NCBI GenBank assembly: GCA_965199875.1
Contig: OZ241346.1
Location: 2,666,001-2,730,000 of the forward strand
Direction of reading: 5' to 3'
Length of the DNA: 64,000 bases
Origin: VXYL01 sp965199875
GTDB lineage: Bacteria > Pseudomonadota > Gammaproteobacteria > Pseudomonadales > Azotimanducaceae
The notes beneath the pieces are model-generated. The model was not told the origin of the DNA. It searched no databases and saw nothing but the letters and a program-made list of their open reading frames with translations. Shown piece by piece: positions 35,798-44,858 of the stretch. Numbering within the stretch: position 1 is the stretch's first letter; every line of letters starts with the position of its first letter. Made by a program: the position numbers and the translations under genes.

Positions 35798-36730
35798 ATG
35801 CTGCGCTACATCTTGAAGCGGCTGATCCAAGGCGTCGTTACCGTCTGGTTCATCGCCACGGCCACGTTCTTCGCCATGCACGCGGTGCCGGGCGATCCGC
35901 TCACCAGCGACAAGGCCGTCTCGCCGGAAATCCGCGCCAATCTGGAAGCGCGCTACGGCCTCGACAAGCCGCTGCTCGAACAGTATTGGATCTATCTGCG
36001 CAACATGGCGAGCGGCGACTTCGGCATTTCCTTCACGCAGCAGAACCGCGAGGTGAACGACATCATTGCCGAGCACTTCAAGGTTTCCGCCACGCTCGGC
36101 ATTCTCGCCATCGTCTTCGCCGCGTTCGGCGGCATTCTGTGGGGCGCCGTCACCGCGCTGTACCGCAATCGGGCGCCGGACGTGGTGATCGTCTTTCTAG
36201 TAATTCTGGGCATCTCGGTGCCGAGCTTCGTGTTCGCCGCCTTCGGCCAGCTGAGCGTGGTGAAGCTGAACGACTGGCTGGGCTTCACGCTGGTGCCGGT
36301 GGCCGGCTGGGGCACGGTGCAGCACATGATCGTGCCGTCCTTGGTGCTGGGCCTCGGCACGATGGCGTTTCTCACCCGGCTGATGCGCTCGTCGATGCTG
36401 GAAATCGTCAACGCGGACTTCGTGCGCACGGCGCGCGCCAAGGGCCTGCCGGCGACGCGCATCTTCCGCAAACACCAGCTGCGCAACGCCATCCTGCCGG
36501 TGATCACGGTGCTGGGGCCCTCCATCGCGGCCATCACCACTGGCGGCTTCGTGGTGGAACTGGTGTTCGCCATTCCCGGCCTCGGCCGCTATTTCGTGCA
36601 GGCGGTGCAGCAATTGGACTACACCGTCATCATGGGCACGACGGTGCTGTACGGCGCGTTTCTGGTGTTCATGGTGATCGCCGTGGACATCGTCTACGGG
36701 CTGGTGGACCCCCGCGTGAGGCTGGACTGA
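35798..36730 (+). CDS. Peptide ABC transporter permease, OppB type
   Basis: A 310-residue inner-membrane permease. The first helix and the MHAVPGDPL motif are typical of OppB/DppB, and the EAA loop appears as RTARAKGLPATRIFRKHQLR near residue 215. About six membrane segments are visible. It should form the pore with the OppC-type protein. It begins seven bases after the binding-protein gene and its TGA shares one base with the next ATG (TGATG). Confidence 0.92.
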   Translation: MLRYILKRLIQGVVTVWFIATATFFAMHAVPGDPLTSDKAVSPEIRANLEARYGLDKPLLEQYWIYLRNMASGDFGISFTQQNREVNDIIAEHFKVSATLGILAIVFAAFGGILWGAVTALYRNRAPDVVIVFLVILGISVPSFVFAAFGQLSVVKLNDWLGFTLVPVAGWGTVQHMIVPSLVLGLGTMAFLTRLMRSSMLEIVNADFVRTARAKGLPATRIFRKHQLRNAILPVITVLGPSIAAITTGGFVVELVFAIPGLGRYFVQAVQQLDYTVIMGTTVLYGAFLVFMVIAVDIVYGLVDPRVRLD

Positions 36731-38121
36731 TGGCGGAATCCACGCTCTCCTTCGAGCCGGTTCGCATCGAGCGCGACGCCGAAACCGTTGCGCGCCCGTC
36801 GCTCTCCTACTGGCAGGACGCCTGGATTCGCCTGAAGGCGAACAGGCGGGCGCTGATCTCGCTGTATCTGGTGATCGGCCTGGTGGCGTTCACGCTGTTC
36901 GGCCCGCTGGTCTGGCGCGTGGACCCCGCCGCGCAGGACTTGGACCAGATCAGCGTGCCCCCAGCCGCCAGCCGCGACGTGACGGTAGTGAGCGCCTACC
37001 AGCCGTGGCAAGGCGCAACGGCGACGCCGCTGCCGGGCGAGCCGGGGGGCCAGCTGGCAGCGCCGACCGCGCTGGAGTTCGTCGGCGAGCCGACCACCCG
37101 CGCCGTGCGGCTGCGTTGGGAGCCGGTGCCGGGCGCTGCCTCTTACCGCGTATTCCGCAACATCTTCGATCCCGAGCCGGATGGCGCTTTGGGGCTGCCG
37201 ATTGGCGACGTGCTGAATCCCGCCAACGTGAGCTTCGAGGATCGGCTGGATCTCAAGCCCCTCGCCTACTACTACTCGGTGGTGGCCTTGGACGCTTCGG
37301 GTGCGCCGTCGGCGCCCGTCACGGCGATGGTGGACGTCACCCGCGTCATCACCGCCGAGGAAGCCGTCGCAAAGGGACTCATCGCGCAGCCAGACGACGT
37401 TCAACCGGGCGACGTGCTGCAACTGCAAAGCCATCCGCTGGGCACGGACTACCTGGGCCGCGACATGCTGGCCCGCCTGATGCACGGCGCCCGCGTCTCG
37501 CTCTTCATCGGCATCGTCGCGCCCTTCGCCTACGTGCTGGTGGGCATCCTCTACGGCAGCGTCGCCGGCTTCATGGCCGGCCGCGCCGACCAGCTCCTGA
37601 TGCGTTTCGCGGACTTCGTGGTGGCGCTGCCGTTCCTGCTGTTCATGATCCTGTTCCGCATCCTGTTCAACGTGCAGCCCGGCGACGACGGCATCTATCC
37701 CATGATGGTGGCAATGGTGCTGCTCGGCTGGCCAGCCGCAGCGCGCCTGGTACGCGGCCAGATCCTGCAGATCCGCGAGGAAGGCTACATCGGCGCCTCC
37801 CGCCTGCTCGGCGCGAAGACCAACTATCTGGTGCTCCGCCACATGATCCCGAACACCATGGGCGTGATCCTGGTAACCCTCACCTTCGCCGTGCCCAGCG
37901 CCATCTTCACCGAGGCGTTCCTCTCCTTCATCGGCATGGGCGTGGCGCCACCGACGCCCAGCTGGGGCAGCATGTGCAACGAGGGGCTGAAGACGATGCT
38001 CACGACCCCCCACGAACTGATCGCCCCGGCGGCGTTGATCAGCGTGACCGTGCTGGCTTTCAATCTGCTGGGCGACGGGCTGCGCGATGCGTTGGATGCG
38101 CGGATGAGGTCTACGGAGTGA
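36730..38121 (+). CDS. Peptide ABC transporter permease, OppC type, with fibronectin-III-like insertion
   Basis: A 463-residue permease, much longer than the usual 300. The first membrane helix is at about 42-62 and the conserved HPLGTDYLGRDMLARLMHG is at about 235. Between them lie some 170 residues instead of about 20-40. The stretch 112-203 reads like a fibronectin type III domain (VRLRWEPVPGAASYRVFR, then YYYSVVALDASGAPSAP) and would face the periplasm. The EAA loop is GASRLLGAKTNYLVLRHMIP. No OppD or OppF ATPase gene follows, so the energy subunits must be encoded elsewhere. Confidence 0.9.
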   Translation: MAESTLSFEPVRIERDAETVARPSLSYWQDAWIRLKANRRALISLYLVIGLVAFTLFGPLVWRVDPAAQDLDQISVPPAASRDVTVVSAYQPWQGATATPLPGEPGGQLAAPTALEFVGEPTTRAVRLRWEPVPGAASYRVFRNIFDPEPDGALGLPIGDVLNPANVSFEDRLDLKPLAYYYSVVALDASGAPSAPVTAMVDVTRVITAEEAVAKGLIAQPDDVQPGDVLQLQSHPLGTDYLGRDMLARLMHGARVSLFIGIVAPFAYVLVGILYGSVAGFMAGRADQLLMRFADFVVALPFLLFMILFRILFNVQPGDDGIYPMMVAMVLLGWPAAARLVRGQILQIREEGYIGASRLLGAKTNYLVLRHMIPNTMGVILVTLTFAVPSAIFTEAFLSFIGMGVAPPTPSWGSMCNEGLKTMLTTPHELIAPAALISVTVLAFNLLGDGLRDALDARMRSTE

Positions 38122-38215
38122 GGGCGGCCAACATAGACTACTCTTGGGCCAGACAGTCGGCACTACCCCTTGTGCGCTCCCAAGCCCGGGGACATCGTGC
38201 TAATTTAGCGAAGAG

Positions 38216-39031
38216 ATGACGACCAATCAGGAGCGTGTCAACGCCGCCATAGCACTGCTGCGCGAGGGCCTTGCGCCTTTCGTTGTCCGGGAAGTCCCAC
38301 CTGACAGGCTGCGTCGCTTGGTGAATGATCCGAAACTGGAGCAGACGCCGATTGACAGTTGGGACGTTCTCGCCTTGCTCAAGGTCATGGAGGCGACATG
38401 GAGAGAGGTCTTCGGGAAGACGTTGGGCCGCATCGAACGAAGCTGCGTCTCCGAACTGCGCGAGTGGCGCAACAGGTGGGCGCATCAAGTGGAGTTTTCG
38501 ACAGCAGATGCGGAACGCACGCTGGACTCGGCGGAACGGCTTCTCAAGTCCATTCAGGCACCACAGGCGGACGAAGTAGGCCGGATAAGGCGCGAACTGC
38601 GATCCGGGCACATAGCAAGCAAGTCGCCATCGAGTCGCGTTGGAACAGCGGCGGGTGCGAAGGTGGCGCAGGACGACGGTTTGGGGAGCCCTCACAGTAC
38701 GAGGCGGGCGGTGGGTCCCGACGACCATGCAGCTTTGTTGACGATGCGGCACCAGGGGAAGCCGCCTGTCATGGCCGGAAAGTACGCTCGTCTCTGCGAA
38801 TACCTCCATGCGCTGGAGATCGACGAGTGGCGAGCCAGCTTCGCCGAGGTTGAAGACATCGTTGGGGTGGATCTGCCAGCGTCGGCAAGGAGACATGCCG
38901 CTTGGTGGTCGAACGGGGGTCACAGCCATGCGCGGGCTTGGATGGACGCGGGGTTCGAGACGTGCGGCCTGAGCATTTCGGGGCGAACCGTCGTATTTCG
39001 GCGCACAGGTGCCAGTTCCGATGCCACGTAG
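38216..39031 (+). CDS. HEPN-domain protein with C-terminal DUF7662-like domain
   Basis: A 271-residue two-domain protein. Residues 1-130 are a close relative of the HEPN domain that opens the DUF499 protein at 212: RVNAAIALLREGLAPFVVRE and LREWRNRWAHQ, with R85-x4-H90. A loose linker follows. Residues 185-265 match an uncharacterised small domain (GKYARLCEYLHAL, SARRHAAWWSNGGHSHARAW), which I believe is catalogued as DUF7662 and occurs in many bacteria beside restriction or toxin-like genes. HEPN domains are often ribonucleases in defence or toxin systems. It stands alone 94 bp after the peptide importer genes. The role is inferred. Confidence 0.75.
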   Translation: MTTNQERVNAAIALLREGLAPFVVREVPPDRLRRLVNDPKLEQTPIDSWDVLALLKVMEATWREVFGKTLGRIERSCVSELREWRNRWAHQVEFSTADAERTLDSAERLLKSIQAPQADEVGRIRRELRSGHIASKSPSSRVGTAAGAKVAQDDGLGSPHSTRRAVGPDDHAALLTMRHQGKPPVMAGKYARLCEYLHALEIDEWRASFAEVEDIVGVDLPASARRHAAWWSNGGHSHARAWMDAGFETCGLSISGRTVVFRRTGASSDAT

Positions 39032-39135
39032 GACTCGGCGTATGGCGGCACTCCGGCACTCTCGTGGATGGTCTCGCGCCGCTTCTGCTCAGCCTCTGGC
39101 GGACAGGCACCAAGCCGTGGACCTTCGGCGAGCGC

Positions 39136-39831
39136 TCACGCGCCACTACGCCCACATACATGGTCGAAGGTGGCGGTGGCGACGCCGGCGCAGACCGTTT
39201 TCACCGCTTCCCAGTCTTGCCAACGGGGCGCCAGCGCCTTGTACTCTGCCAAGTTCGTGGCGTCGAGGTCGTAGGGCAGCGCACTCGCCAGTTGCGCCTG
39301 CAGCTGCTGCAAGGCCGATTCGCCGCTGTCCTGCGGATAGAGAGCATCGAACGATTCCAGAGCCACAGCGGCCTTGGCGCCCAGTCGATCCGCCAGCGCC
39401 GCGAAGTCCAAGTAGTCGCGGGTGGCGTTGCGGCGCAGGATCAGCACTCCCTTCACGCGCAGGATCTCGGCGAGCGTGGGAATCCTCAGCGGCGCACCGT
39501 CTGGCGCGGCTACCGTCGTCGTCTCAAGCGGCGCCTTGCGAACGAGCTGGCGCACGCCGGTCTCGATGCCGTCGAGGCTGCCGAGGATCATCACCGGGCG
39601 AACGACGCGCGCGGTCCGCCATCCCGCCACCGATTCGATCTGCGCCACCACGTCGTCGAACCGTCGGCGCAAGTCGCCAACCACGTGATCGGCATCCCGC
39701 GACAGCCGATGGCCGGCATGGATCGCGGCTGCCGTGCCTCCCACCAGCACGGCATCTGGCACGACGCGCTGCAGGTGCGCCGCCGCGGACAGCACCCGTT
39801 CCCAGTCAGGAAGCGTCGCTAGGCTGCTCAG
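39136..39831 (-). CDS. AbiEii-like nucleotidyltransferase toxin (putative)
   Basis: A protein of about 231 residues in the AbiEii/MNT-like nucleotidyltransferase group. VLVGGTAAAIHAGHRLSRDA carries the GG-S/T-type active-site opening, with the acid pair in RDADHVV, and later ILRVKGVLILRRNATRDYLD is typical of AbiEii C-terminal parts. The start is unclear: the frame has no ATG or GTG in the expected place. A CTG at 39829-39831 overlaps the stop of the upstream partner (CTGA), while GTG 39795 would remove twelve conserved-looking residues. The pair is probably a toxin-antitoxin or abortive-infection unit. Confidence 0.7.
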   Translation of the reverse strand: MSSLATLPDWERVLSAAAHLQRVVPDAVLVGGTAAAIHAGHRLSRDADHVVGDLRRRFDDVVAQIESVAGWRTARVVRPVMILGSLDGIETGVRQLVRKAPLETTTVAAPDGAPLRIPTLAEILRVKGVLILRRNATRDYLDFAALADRLGAKAAVALESFDALYPQDSGESALQQLQAQLASALPYDLDATNLAEYKALAPRWQDWEAVKTVCAGVATATFDHVCGRSGA

Positions 39832-40055
39832 TGGCTTAAGGCGTGGCGGTTGCACCAGTGCATCCAGAAGTGGTGGCGCTGCGCAGCCGGATCGCGAGTC
39901 TGGTGGGCGCAGACGCGCACGATCTTCTCGAGCACGGCCCGCTCGTCCAGTGCAGCGCGACGCAGCGCCGCCCAGTCGGCCCACTTGCCACGGGCGATCA
40001 CGTCGTCGATGGCGGCGGGGGTGAAATGCTCGTGGTTCAAGTGCCGGTGTTGCAT
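39828..40055 (-). CDS. Small partner protein of the nucleotidyltransferase (putative antitoxin)
   Basis: A 75-residue protein beginning MQHRHLNHEHFTPAAIDDVI and ending in an HFWMHWCNRHALSH tail. It is helical, with alternating charges. It immediately precedes and overlaps the AbiEii-like gene, the usual arrangement for the first gene of such pairs. I recognise the general type from its position rather than from a named family. ATG 40053-40055 is chosen because the sequence before it is not protein-like. Confidence 0.55.
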   Translation of the reverse strand: MQHRHLNHEHFTPAAIDDVIARGKWADWAALRRAALDERAVLEKIVRVCAHQTRDPAAQRHHFWMHWCNRHALSH

Positions 40056-40630
40056 CGGGCATGCGCGGTGGCCTCGCCGGATTATTGCACAGACTCGCGG
40101 ACTCAGCGTCTCACCCACGAACAGACAGACAGATGACGGATGCAGATGCGTCACCGGCTCGCCACCGATCGGCAGCCGCGCTTCCCGGACTCGCGCCCCG
40201 GCTCTTGCGCGTGCCGCACCCCGTCGGTAGAGTGCTTGCACCTGCGCCGTAGGTGAAGCAGACGTGGTTGCGGAACGAACGAGAACCGAGGTGTGGCAGG
40301 GTCTGTGGGACGCCCGCCGCACGGCGGTCGCTGGACGGTCTGAAGCGACGAATGCGAGACGCCACTTGTCGTTCCGGCGACGCCAAACTGGTGGACAACG
40401 AGAAGATCAACGAAAGACGACGGCAGACGCGACGGCAGAACTGAAGGCGAGCTACGCATGAGCCAATCAAACGAGAGCACCAGATACGGGCGCGGCCACC
40501 AGGGTCACCGCCTCCGCCGCCCGCTCCCCCGCGTTCCCCGCAGCGCCCACCGCCCAAGGAAGTAGGTAGCGCCTTCCCACCGCTGCCCCGCTCGTTGCCG
40601 CTGCAGCACCAAGGCAACTGCCGTAAGCCA
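40056..40630. other. Intergenic region of 575 bp
   Basis: No convincing gene. A plus-strand stretch near 40264-40330 reads RTEVWQGLWDARRTA and, one frame over near 40340-40440, GLKRRMRDATCRSGD. Together they look like the remains of a frameshifted gene, but I cannot name it. The promoters of the antitoxin-like gene (minus strand) and of the mevalonate block (plus strand) must lie here. I see no clear boxes or terminator. Confidence 0.35.
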
Positions 40631-41581
40631 ATGGCTGCCGTCGTTGCCCATCCGAACGTTGCGCTCGTCAAGTATTGGGGGAAGTGTCGAGCAGACGAGA
40701 ACATCCCCGCAACACCTTCGGTGTCGATCACGCTGGGCGGAATGTCCACCCGCACCGAGGTGGGAGCCGCGGCGCACGACGAACTGCACTTGAACGGCGA
40801 GCTCGTCGACGACGCGAAGGTCTGGCGGCTGGTGTCGCGGATGCGGCGACGGTGGTCTATCCCGCCGCTGGCGATTCGCAGCCGCAACGATTTCCCCACC
40901 GCCGCGGGCCTCGCTTCCTCGGCTTCCGGCTTCGTCGCGCTCGTCGCCGCCATCGACGCGACCTTCGGCCTCGGCTTGTCGGCTGAGGAACGCTCGCAGT
41001 GGGCGCGCCGGGGCTCCGTGTCGGCGGCGCGCTCCACCTTCGGCGGATTCGTGGCGCTGGACTCGACCGACGATTGGGCCGCGAAGCCGCTGCTGGACAA
41101 GGACTCGTGGCCCTTGGAAGTGGCGGTCGCCATCACTTCCGAAGCCGCGAAAGCCACGCCTTCAACCGTGGGCATGGAACGCACCCGAGACACTTCGCCG
41201 TTCTTCGACGCCTGGGTGGAAGGCGGCACGAGGGACTACCAGAGCGCTCTCCAGGCGATCCGCGAACGCGACTTCCAAGCCCTCGCCGAGGTTGCGGAAC
41301 ACAGCTGCCTGAAGATGCATGGCCTGATGCTCTCCGCCAGGCCCGGCCTGCTGTACTGGAACGAAGCCACCGTTGCCAGCATTCGCCAAGTGCGTCGCCT
41401 GCGCGAAGCGGGAACCGCCACCTTCTTCACCGTGGATGCCGGGCCGCAAGTGAAGGCGGTGTGCGCTCCGGGGGAAGGCAAGGCCGTGGCCGAGGCGCTG
41501 GCGCAAACGCCCGGAGTGTTGCGCGTGCTGGCCAGCTCCCTCGGCGAAGGCGCGCGCGTCTTGCCGACTGCGGCTTCGTGA
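40631..41581 (+). CDS. mvaD: Mevalonate diphosphate decarboxylase
   Basis: A 316-residue GHMP-family enzyme that converts mevalonate diphosphate to isopentenyl diphosphate with ATP. The N-terminal HPNVALVKYWGK motif and PSVSITL substrate loop are diagnostic, and the phosphate loop reads FPTAAGLASSASGF near residue 98. ATG 40631 gives the family N-terminus. Its stop overlaps the GTG of the phosphomevalonate kinase gene (GTGA), so the two are coupled. This is one of the few bacterial isoprenoid routes that does not use MEP enzymes. Confidence 0.93.
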   Translation: MAAVVAHPNVALVKYWGKCRADENIPATPSVSITLGGMSTRTEVGAAAHDELHLNGELVDDAKVWRLVSRMRRRWSIPPLAIRSRNDFPTAAGLASSASGFVALVAAIDATFGLGLSAEERSQWARRGSVSAARSTFGGFVALDSTDDWAAKPLLDKDSWPLEVAVAITSEAAKATPSTVGMERTRDTSPFFDAWVEGGTRDYQSALQAIRERDFQALAEVAEHSCLKMHGLMLSARPGLLYWNEATVASIRQVRRLREAGTATFFTVDAGPQVKAVCAPGEGKAVAEALAQTPGVLRVLASSLGEGARVLPTAAS

Positions 41582-42534
41582 ACGTCCACGCCTCGGCGCC
41601 GGGAAAGCTGGTGCTCTCGGGGGAGTACGCCGTGCTGCTCGGGGCGCCCGCCCTCGTCGCCGCCGTGGACCGTCGAGTGTCCTGCACGCTGAAGCCCCGT
41701 CGACGCGGCGGCTGGCGATTCGTCGGCAAGGGCTTCACGCAGGACGTCACGCTGGCCAAAGCCGACGTATTCCAAGCGCCGCCTTCGACGACGGCGGGGC
41801 TGGTTCGTCAAGCCATTGCCGAAGGCTCGGCGCCGGAACATCTGCATGTGCAGGTGGATTCTTCGGCCTGCTACCAGGATGGCGAAAAACTCGGCGTCGG
41901 CTCCAGTGCGGCAACGGTGGTGGCGGTGGCCGGGGCGCTCGGCGCCCTGGTCGGCGAACCGCCAGGCCTCGCCAGTCTGTACGCCATGCACACCCGGATG
42001 CAGGGCGGCGGCAGCGGTCTCGACGTCGCCGCCGCGGCGACCGGCGGCGTCATTCGCTTCCAGAGTCGAAACGTATCGCCGGTGCGCATGCCCGACGGCC
42101 TCGGCAAGACGTTCGTCTTCACCGGGTCCTCCACGCGCACGGCCGGCCTGGTGGACAGGTTCCAGGCATGGCGCGGCGGCCGCACGCCGCCCGCCCTCGA
42201 ACGGCTGGTCGCCGCGGCCTTCGAGGTGGCGGATTGCACAGTAAATGCGGAGAACTTCGTAGACGCTCTAGGCGAGTATGCCGACGTGCTTGAACACCTC
42301 GACCACACCGCCCGAATCGGCATCTTCGGCCCCGGCCACCGCATGGCCCGCGAGCTGGCCCGGCAACACGGCGTCGTCTACAAGCCTTGCGGCGCCGGCG
42401 GCGGCGATACCGGCGTTGCCATCGGCAGGCGCGAAGACGGGCTTGCCGCGTTCGCCGACGATGCGGGTCGCCGAGGCTTGAAGATCGTGCCGATGGAGAT
42501 TTCACCCGATGGCCTTGCCGTTCGCACCGGCTAG
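41578..42534 (+). CDS. Phosphomevalonate kinase (GHMP family)
   Basis: A 318-residue GHMP kinase. The start VNVHASAPGKLVLSGEYAVL, the ATP loop KLGVGSSAATVVAV and the C-terminal glycine loop CGAGGGDTGVAIG are all present. Together with the neighbouring decarboxylase and mevalonate kinase, this makes phosphomevalonate kinase the best assignment, since that is the only missing step in the block. The start is GTG 41578, overlapping the mvaD stop by four bases. The bacterial enzymes of this type are distant from the animal kinase of the same step. Confidence 0.85.
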   Translation: MNVHASAPGKLVLSGEYAVLLGAPALVAAVDRRVSCTLKPRRRGGWRFVGKGFTQDVTLAKADVFQAPPSTTAGLVRQAIAEGSAPEHLHVQVDSSACYQDGEKLGVGSSAATVVAVAGALGALVGEPPGLASLYAMHTRMQGGGSGLDVAAAATGGVIRFQSRNVSPVRMPDGLGKTFVFTGSSTRTAGLVDRFQAWRGGRTPPALERLVAAAFEVADCTVNAENFVDALGEYADVLEHLDHTARIGIFGPGHRMARELARQHGVVYKPCGAGGGDTGVAIGRREDGLAAFADDAGRRGLKIVPMEISPDGLAVRTG

Positions 42535-42557
42535 CGACGATCCGCAAGGCGACTAGC

Positions 42558-44858
42558 GTGCCTGGCCCCATCCCGGCCAAAGCGAGTACCGCGTCGGCGT
42601 CCGGTTCGCGCATCCCCAGCTTCTTCAAGATGGACGTCGAAGAGCGCGTCGATGCGCTGCGCCAGCGCGGTTTGCTGACCGATGAGGACCTGCGCGCCCT
42701 GCGCTCCGGCGAACACACCCTGAAACTGCACATCGCCGACAAGATGATCGAGAACGTCGTCGGCGTCTTCGGCTTGCCGCTGGGCCTTGGCCTGAACTTC
42801 CTGATCGACGGGCGCGACTTCATCGTGCCGCTTTCCGTGGAGGAGCCCTCCATCGTCGCCGGGCTGTCCGGGGCGGCGCGCACGGCGCGTCTTTCAGGCG
42901 GTTTCCAAACCGAAACCACCGATCCCATCCTGATCGGCCAGGTTCAAGTGGTACAGATTGCGGACTGGAACGCCGCCAGGCAGGCGCTCTTGCAGCGCAA
43001 GGCGGAGATCGTCAATCTCGCCAACAGCCTGCATCCGAAGATGGAAGCCCGGGGCGGCGGCGCGCGGGACGTCGAAGTGTTCGTTCACCAGGCCGAGGAA
43101 GCCGGCAAGAGCGACATGCTGGTGCTGCATCTGCTGGTGGACACCCGGGACGCGATGGGTGCCAACATCGTCAACGGCATGTGCGAGGGCATCGCGAGCC
43201 TGGTGGAAACCATCACCGGCGGCCGGGTGTTTCTGCGCATCCTCTCCAACCTCACCGACCGCGCCCTGGTACGCGCCCGGGTGCGCATTCCGGTTTCCAA
43301 CCTGGCGGTGAAAGGCTACTCCGGCACGGAAGTGCGCGATGGCATCGTGCTGGCCAACGATCTGGCGCTCGTGGACCCGTACCGTGCCGCCACGCACAAC
43401 AAGGGCATCATGAACGGTGTCGATGCCGTCGCCATCGCCACCGGCAACGACTTCCGCGCCATCGAGGCCGCCGCCCATGCCTACGCGGCCAGGGACGGAC
43501 GCTACCGCGGCCTGACGCGCTGGTTCGCCGACGACGACGGAGCCCTGGTGGGCGAAATTGAAATGCCGATGAAGGTGGGCACGGTGGGCGGCTCCCTGGA
43601 AACCAATCCGACGGTGCGCCTGAACCACCGTCTGCTGGGCTCCCCCAACGCCACGCAACTGGCTTCGGTGATGGGCGCCGTTGGCTTGGCGCAGAACTAC
43701 GCCGCCTTGCGCGCCCTTTCCACCGCCGGCATCCAGCAGAACCACATGACGCTGCACGCCCGCAGCGTGGCTTCCGCCGCCGGCGTGCCGGAGGAACTCT
43801 TCGACGACGTGGTGGAAGCGCTGGTGGAAGGCGGCGACATCAAGGTCTGGAAGGCGCAGGAGCTCGCGGGGCGCTTGGCAGCCACGCGCCGGTCCGGAAC
43901 GCCGCCGGTTGGTGCCGGGGATGCGGCCGAGCCGCGCAGTTCCGCCTGCGGCAAGGTGATTCTGCTGGGCGAACACGCGGTCGTCTACGGCCGCTCGGCG
44001 CTGGCAGCGCCGATTCCTCTTGCGGTTGAAGCGCGGGTGGTGGATGCCAAGGAGGGCGTGCAGCTGCTGATTCCGCGCTGGGGCGTGGAACAGCGCGTAC
44101 CGCCGATGGATGAACATCCCGCCGGGGTTGCCGGCATTCTGGCGCTGCTGCTGAAGCAGCTGGCGCTGGCCGAACGCGCCATGACGATTGAAGTGTTCCC
44201 CAACGTGCCCCGGGCCATGGGCCTCGGCGGCTCCTCGGCATTGGCGGTAAGCGTGATTCGCGCCCTGGACAGCCACTTCCAGCTGGGCTTGTCCAACGAC
44301 GAAGTGAACACTTACGCGCTCGCTTGCGAACAGGCCGCCCACGGTGCCGCTTCCGGCGTCGACAACACGCTGGCGACCTACGGCACGACGATGCTCTACC
44401 GCGCTGCCCAGGGCGACGAGCCGGCGCGCTTCGACGAACTGTCCCTGGCGCGGGCGCTGCCGCTGGCCATCGGCCTCTCCGGCAAGGAGAGCCTAACCGC
44501 CAAGAGCGTTGCCCGGGTGGCCGCCGCTTGGCAGCGCAACCGGCCGCGCTACGAGGGCATCTTCGATCAGATCGACGCCTTGGCCCTGGCCGCCGCCGAC
44601 GCGGCGCGAGACGGCGAACTGGCCGAACTGGGCGAATTGATGAACCTCTGCCACGGCTATCTGAACGCCCTGCAAGTGTCCACCCGGGAACTGGAAGAAC
44701 TGATCGACATCGCTCGCCGCCACGGCGCCGTCGGCGCCAAGCTCACCGGCGGCGGCGGCGGCGGTTCGATGGTGGCGCTGTGCCCGGACGGCGCCGAGCC
44801 CGTCGCCACCGCCATGCGCGACGCCGGCTACCGCGCCTTGGCGTTCGTGATCCAGTAG
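42558..44858 (+). CDS. Fused HMG-CoA reductase - mevalonate kinase
   Basis: A 766-residue fusion catalysing two successive steps. Residues 18-445 are a class II (bacterial) HMG-CoA reductase: RIPSFFKMDVEERV opening, catalytic Glu in MIENVVGVFGLPLGLGLN, Lys in HNKGIMNGVDAVAIATGND near 280, and a late His in HARSVA. Residues 460-766 are a mevalonate kinase with CGKVILLGEHAVVYG, GLGGSSALAV and GAKLTGGGGGGSM. The frame is continuous with no stop or internal start needed. I chose GTG 42558, the nearest start before the reductase opening. With the two preceding genes it covers four of the steps from HMG-CoA to isopentenyl diphosphate; HMG-CoA synthase and isomerase are not in the window. Confidence 0.9.
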   Translation: MPGPIPAKASTASASGSRIPSFFKMDVEERVDALRQRGLLTDEDLRALRSGEHTLKLHIADKMIENVVGVFGLPLGLGLNFLIDGRDFIVPLSVEEPSIVAGLSGAARTARLSGGFQTETTDPILIGQVQVVQIADWNAARQALLQRKAEIVNLANSLHPKMEARGGGARDVEVFVHQAEEAGKSDMLVLHLLVDTRDAMGANIVNGMCEGIASLVETITGGRVFLRILSNLTDRALVRARVRIPVSNLAVKGYSGTEVRDGIVLANDLALVDPYRAATHNKGIMNGVDAVAIATGNDFRAIEAAAHAYAARDGRYRGLTRWFADDDGALVGEIEMPMKVGTVGGSLETNPTVRLNHRLLGSPNATQLASVMGAVGLAQNYAALRALSTAGIQQNHMTLHARSVASAAGVPEELFDDVVEALVEGGDIKVWKAQELAGRLAATRRSGTPPVGAGDAAEPRSSACGKVILLGEHAVVYGRSALAAPIPLAVEARVVDAKEGVQLLIPRWGVEQRVPPMDEHPAGVAGILALLLKQLALAERAMTIEVFPNVPRAMGLGGSSALAVSVIRALDSHFQLGLSNDEVNTYALACEQAAHGAASGVDNTLATYGTTMLYRAAQGDEPARFDELSLARALPLAIGLSGKESLTAKSVARVAAAWQRNRPRYEGIFDQIDALALAAADAARDGELAELGELMNLCHGYLNALQVSTRELEELIDIARRHGAVGAKLTGGGGGGSMVALCPDGAEPVATAMRDAGYRALAFVIQ

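Noticed and set aside
32540..40135. Shared short sequence CGAACAGACAGA near 32565 and 40118 as a mobile-element end
   Set aside because: Only about 12 bases match, with no inverted copy, target duplication or transposase.
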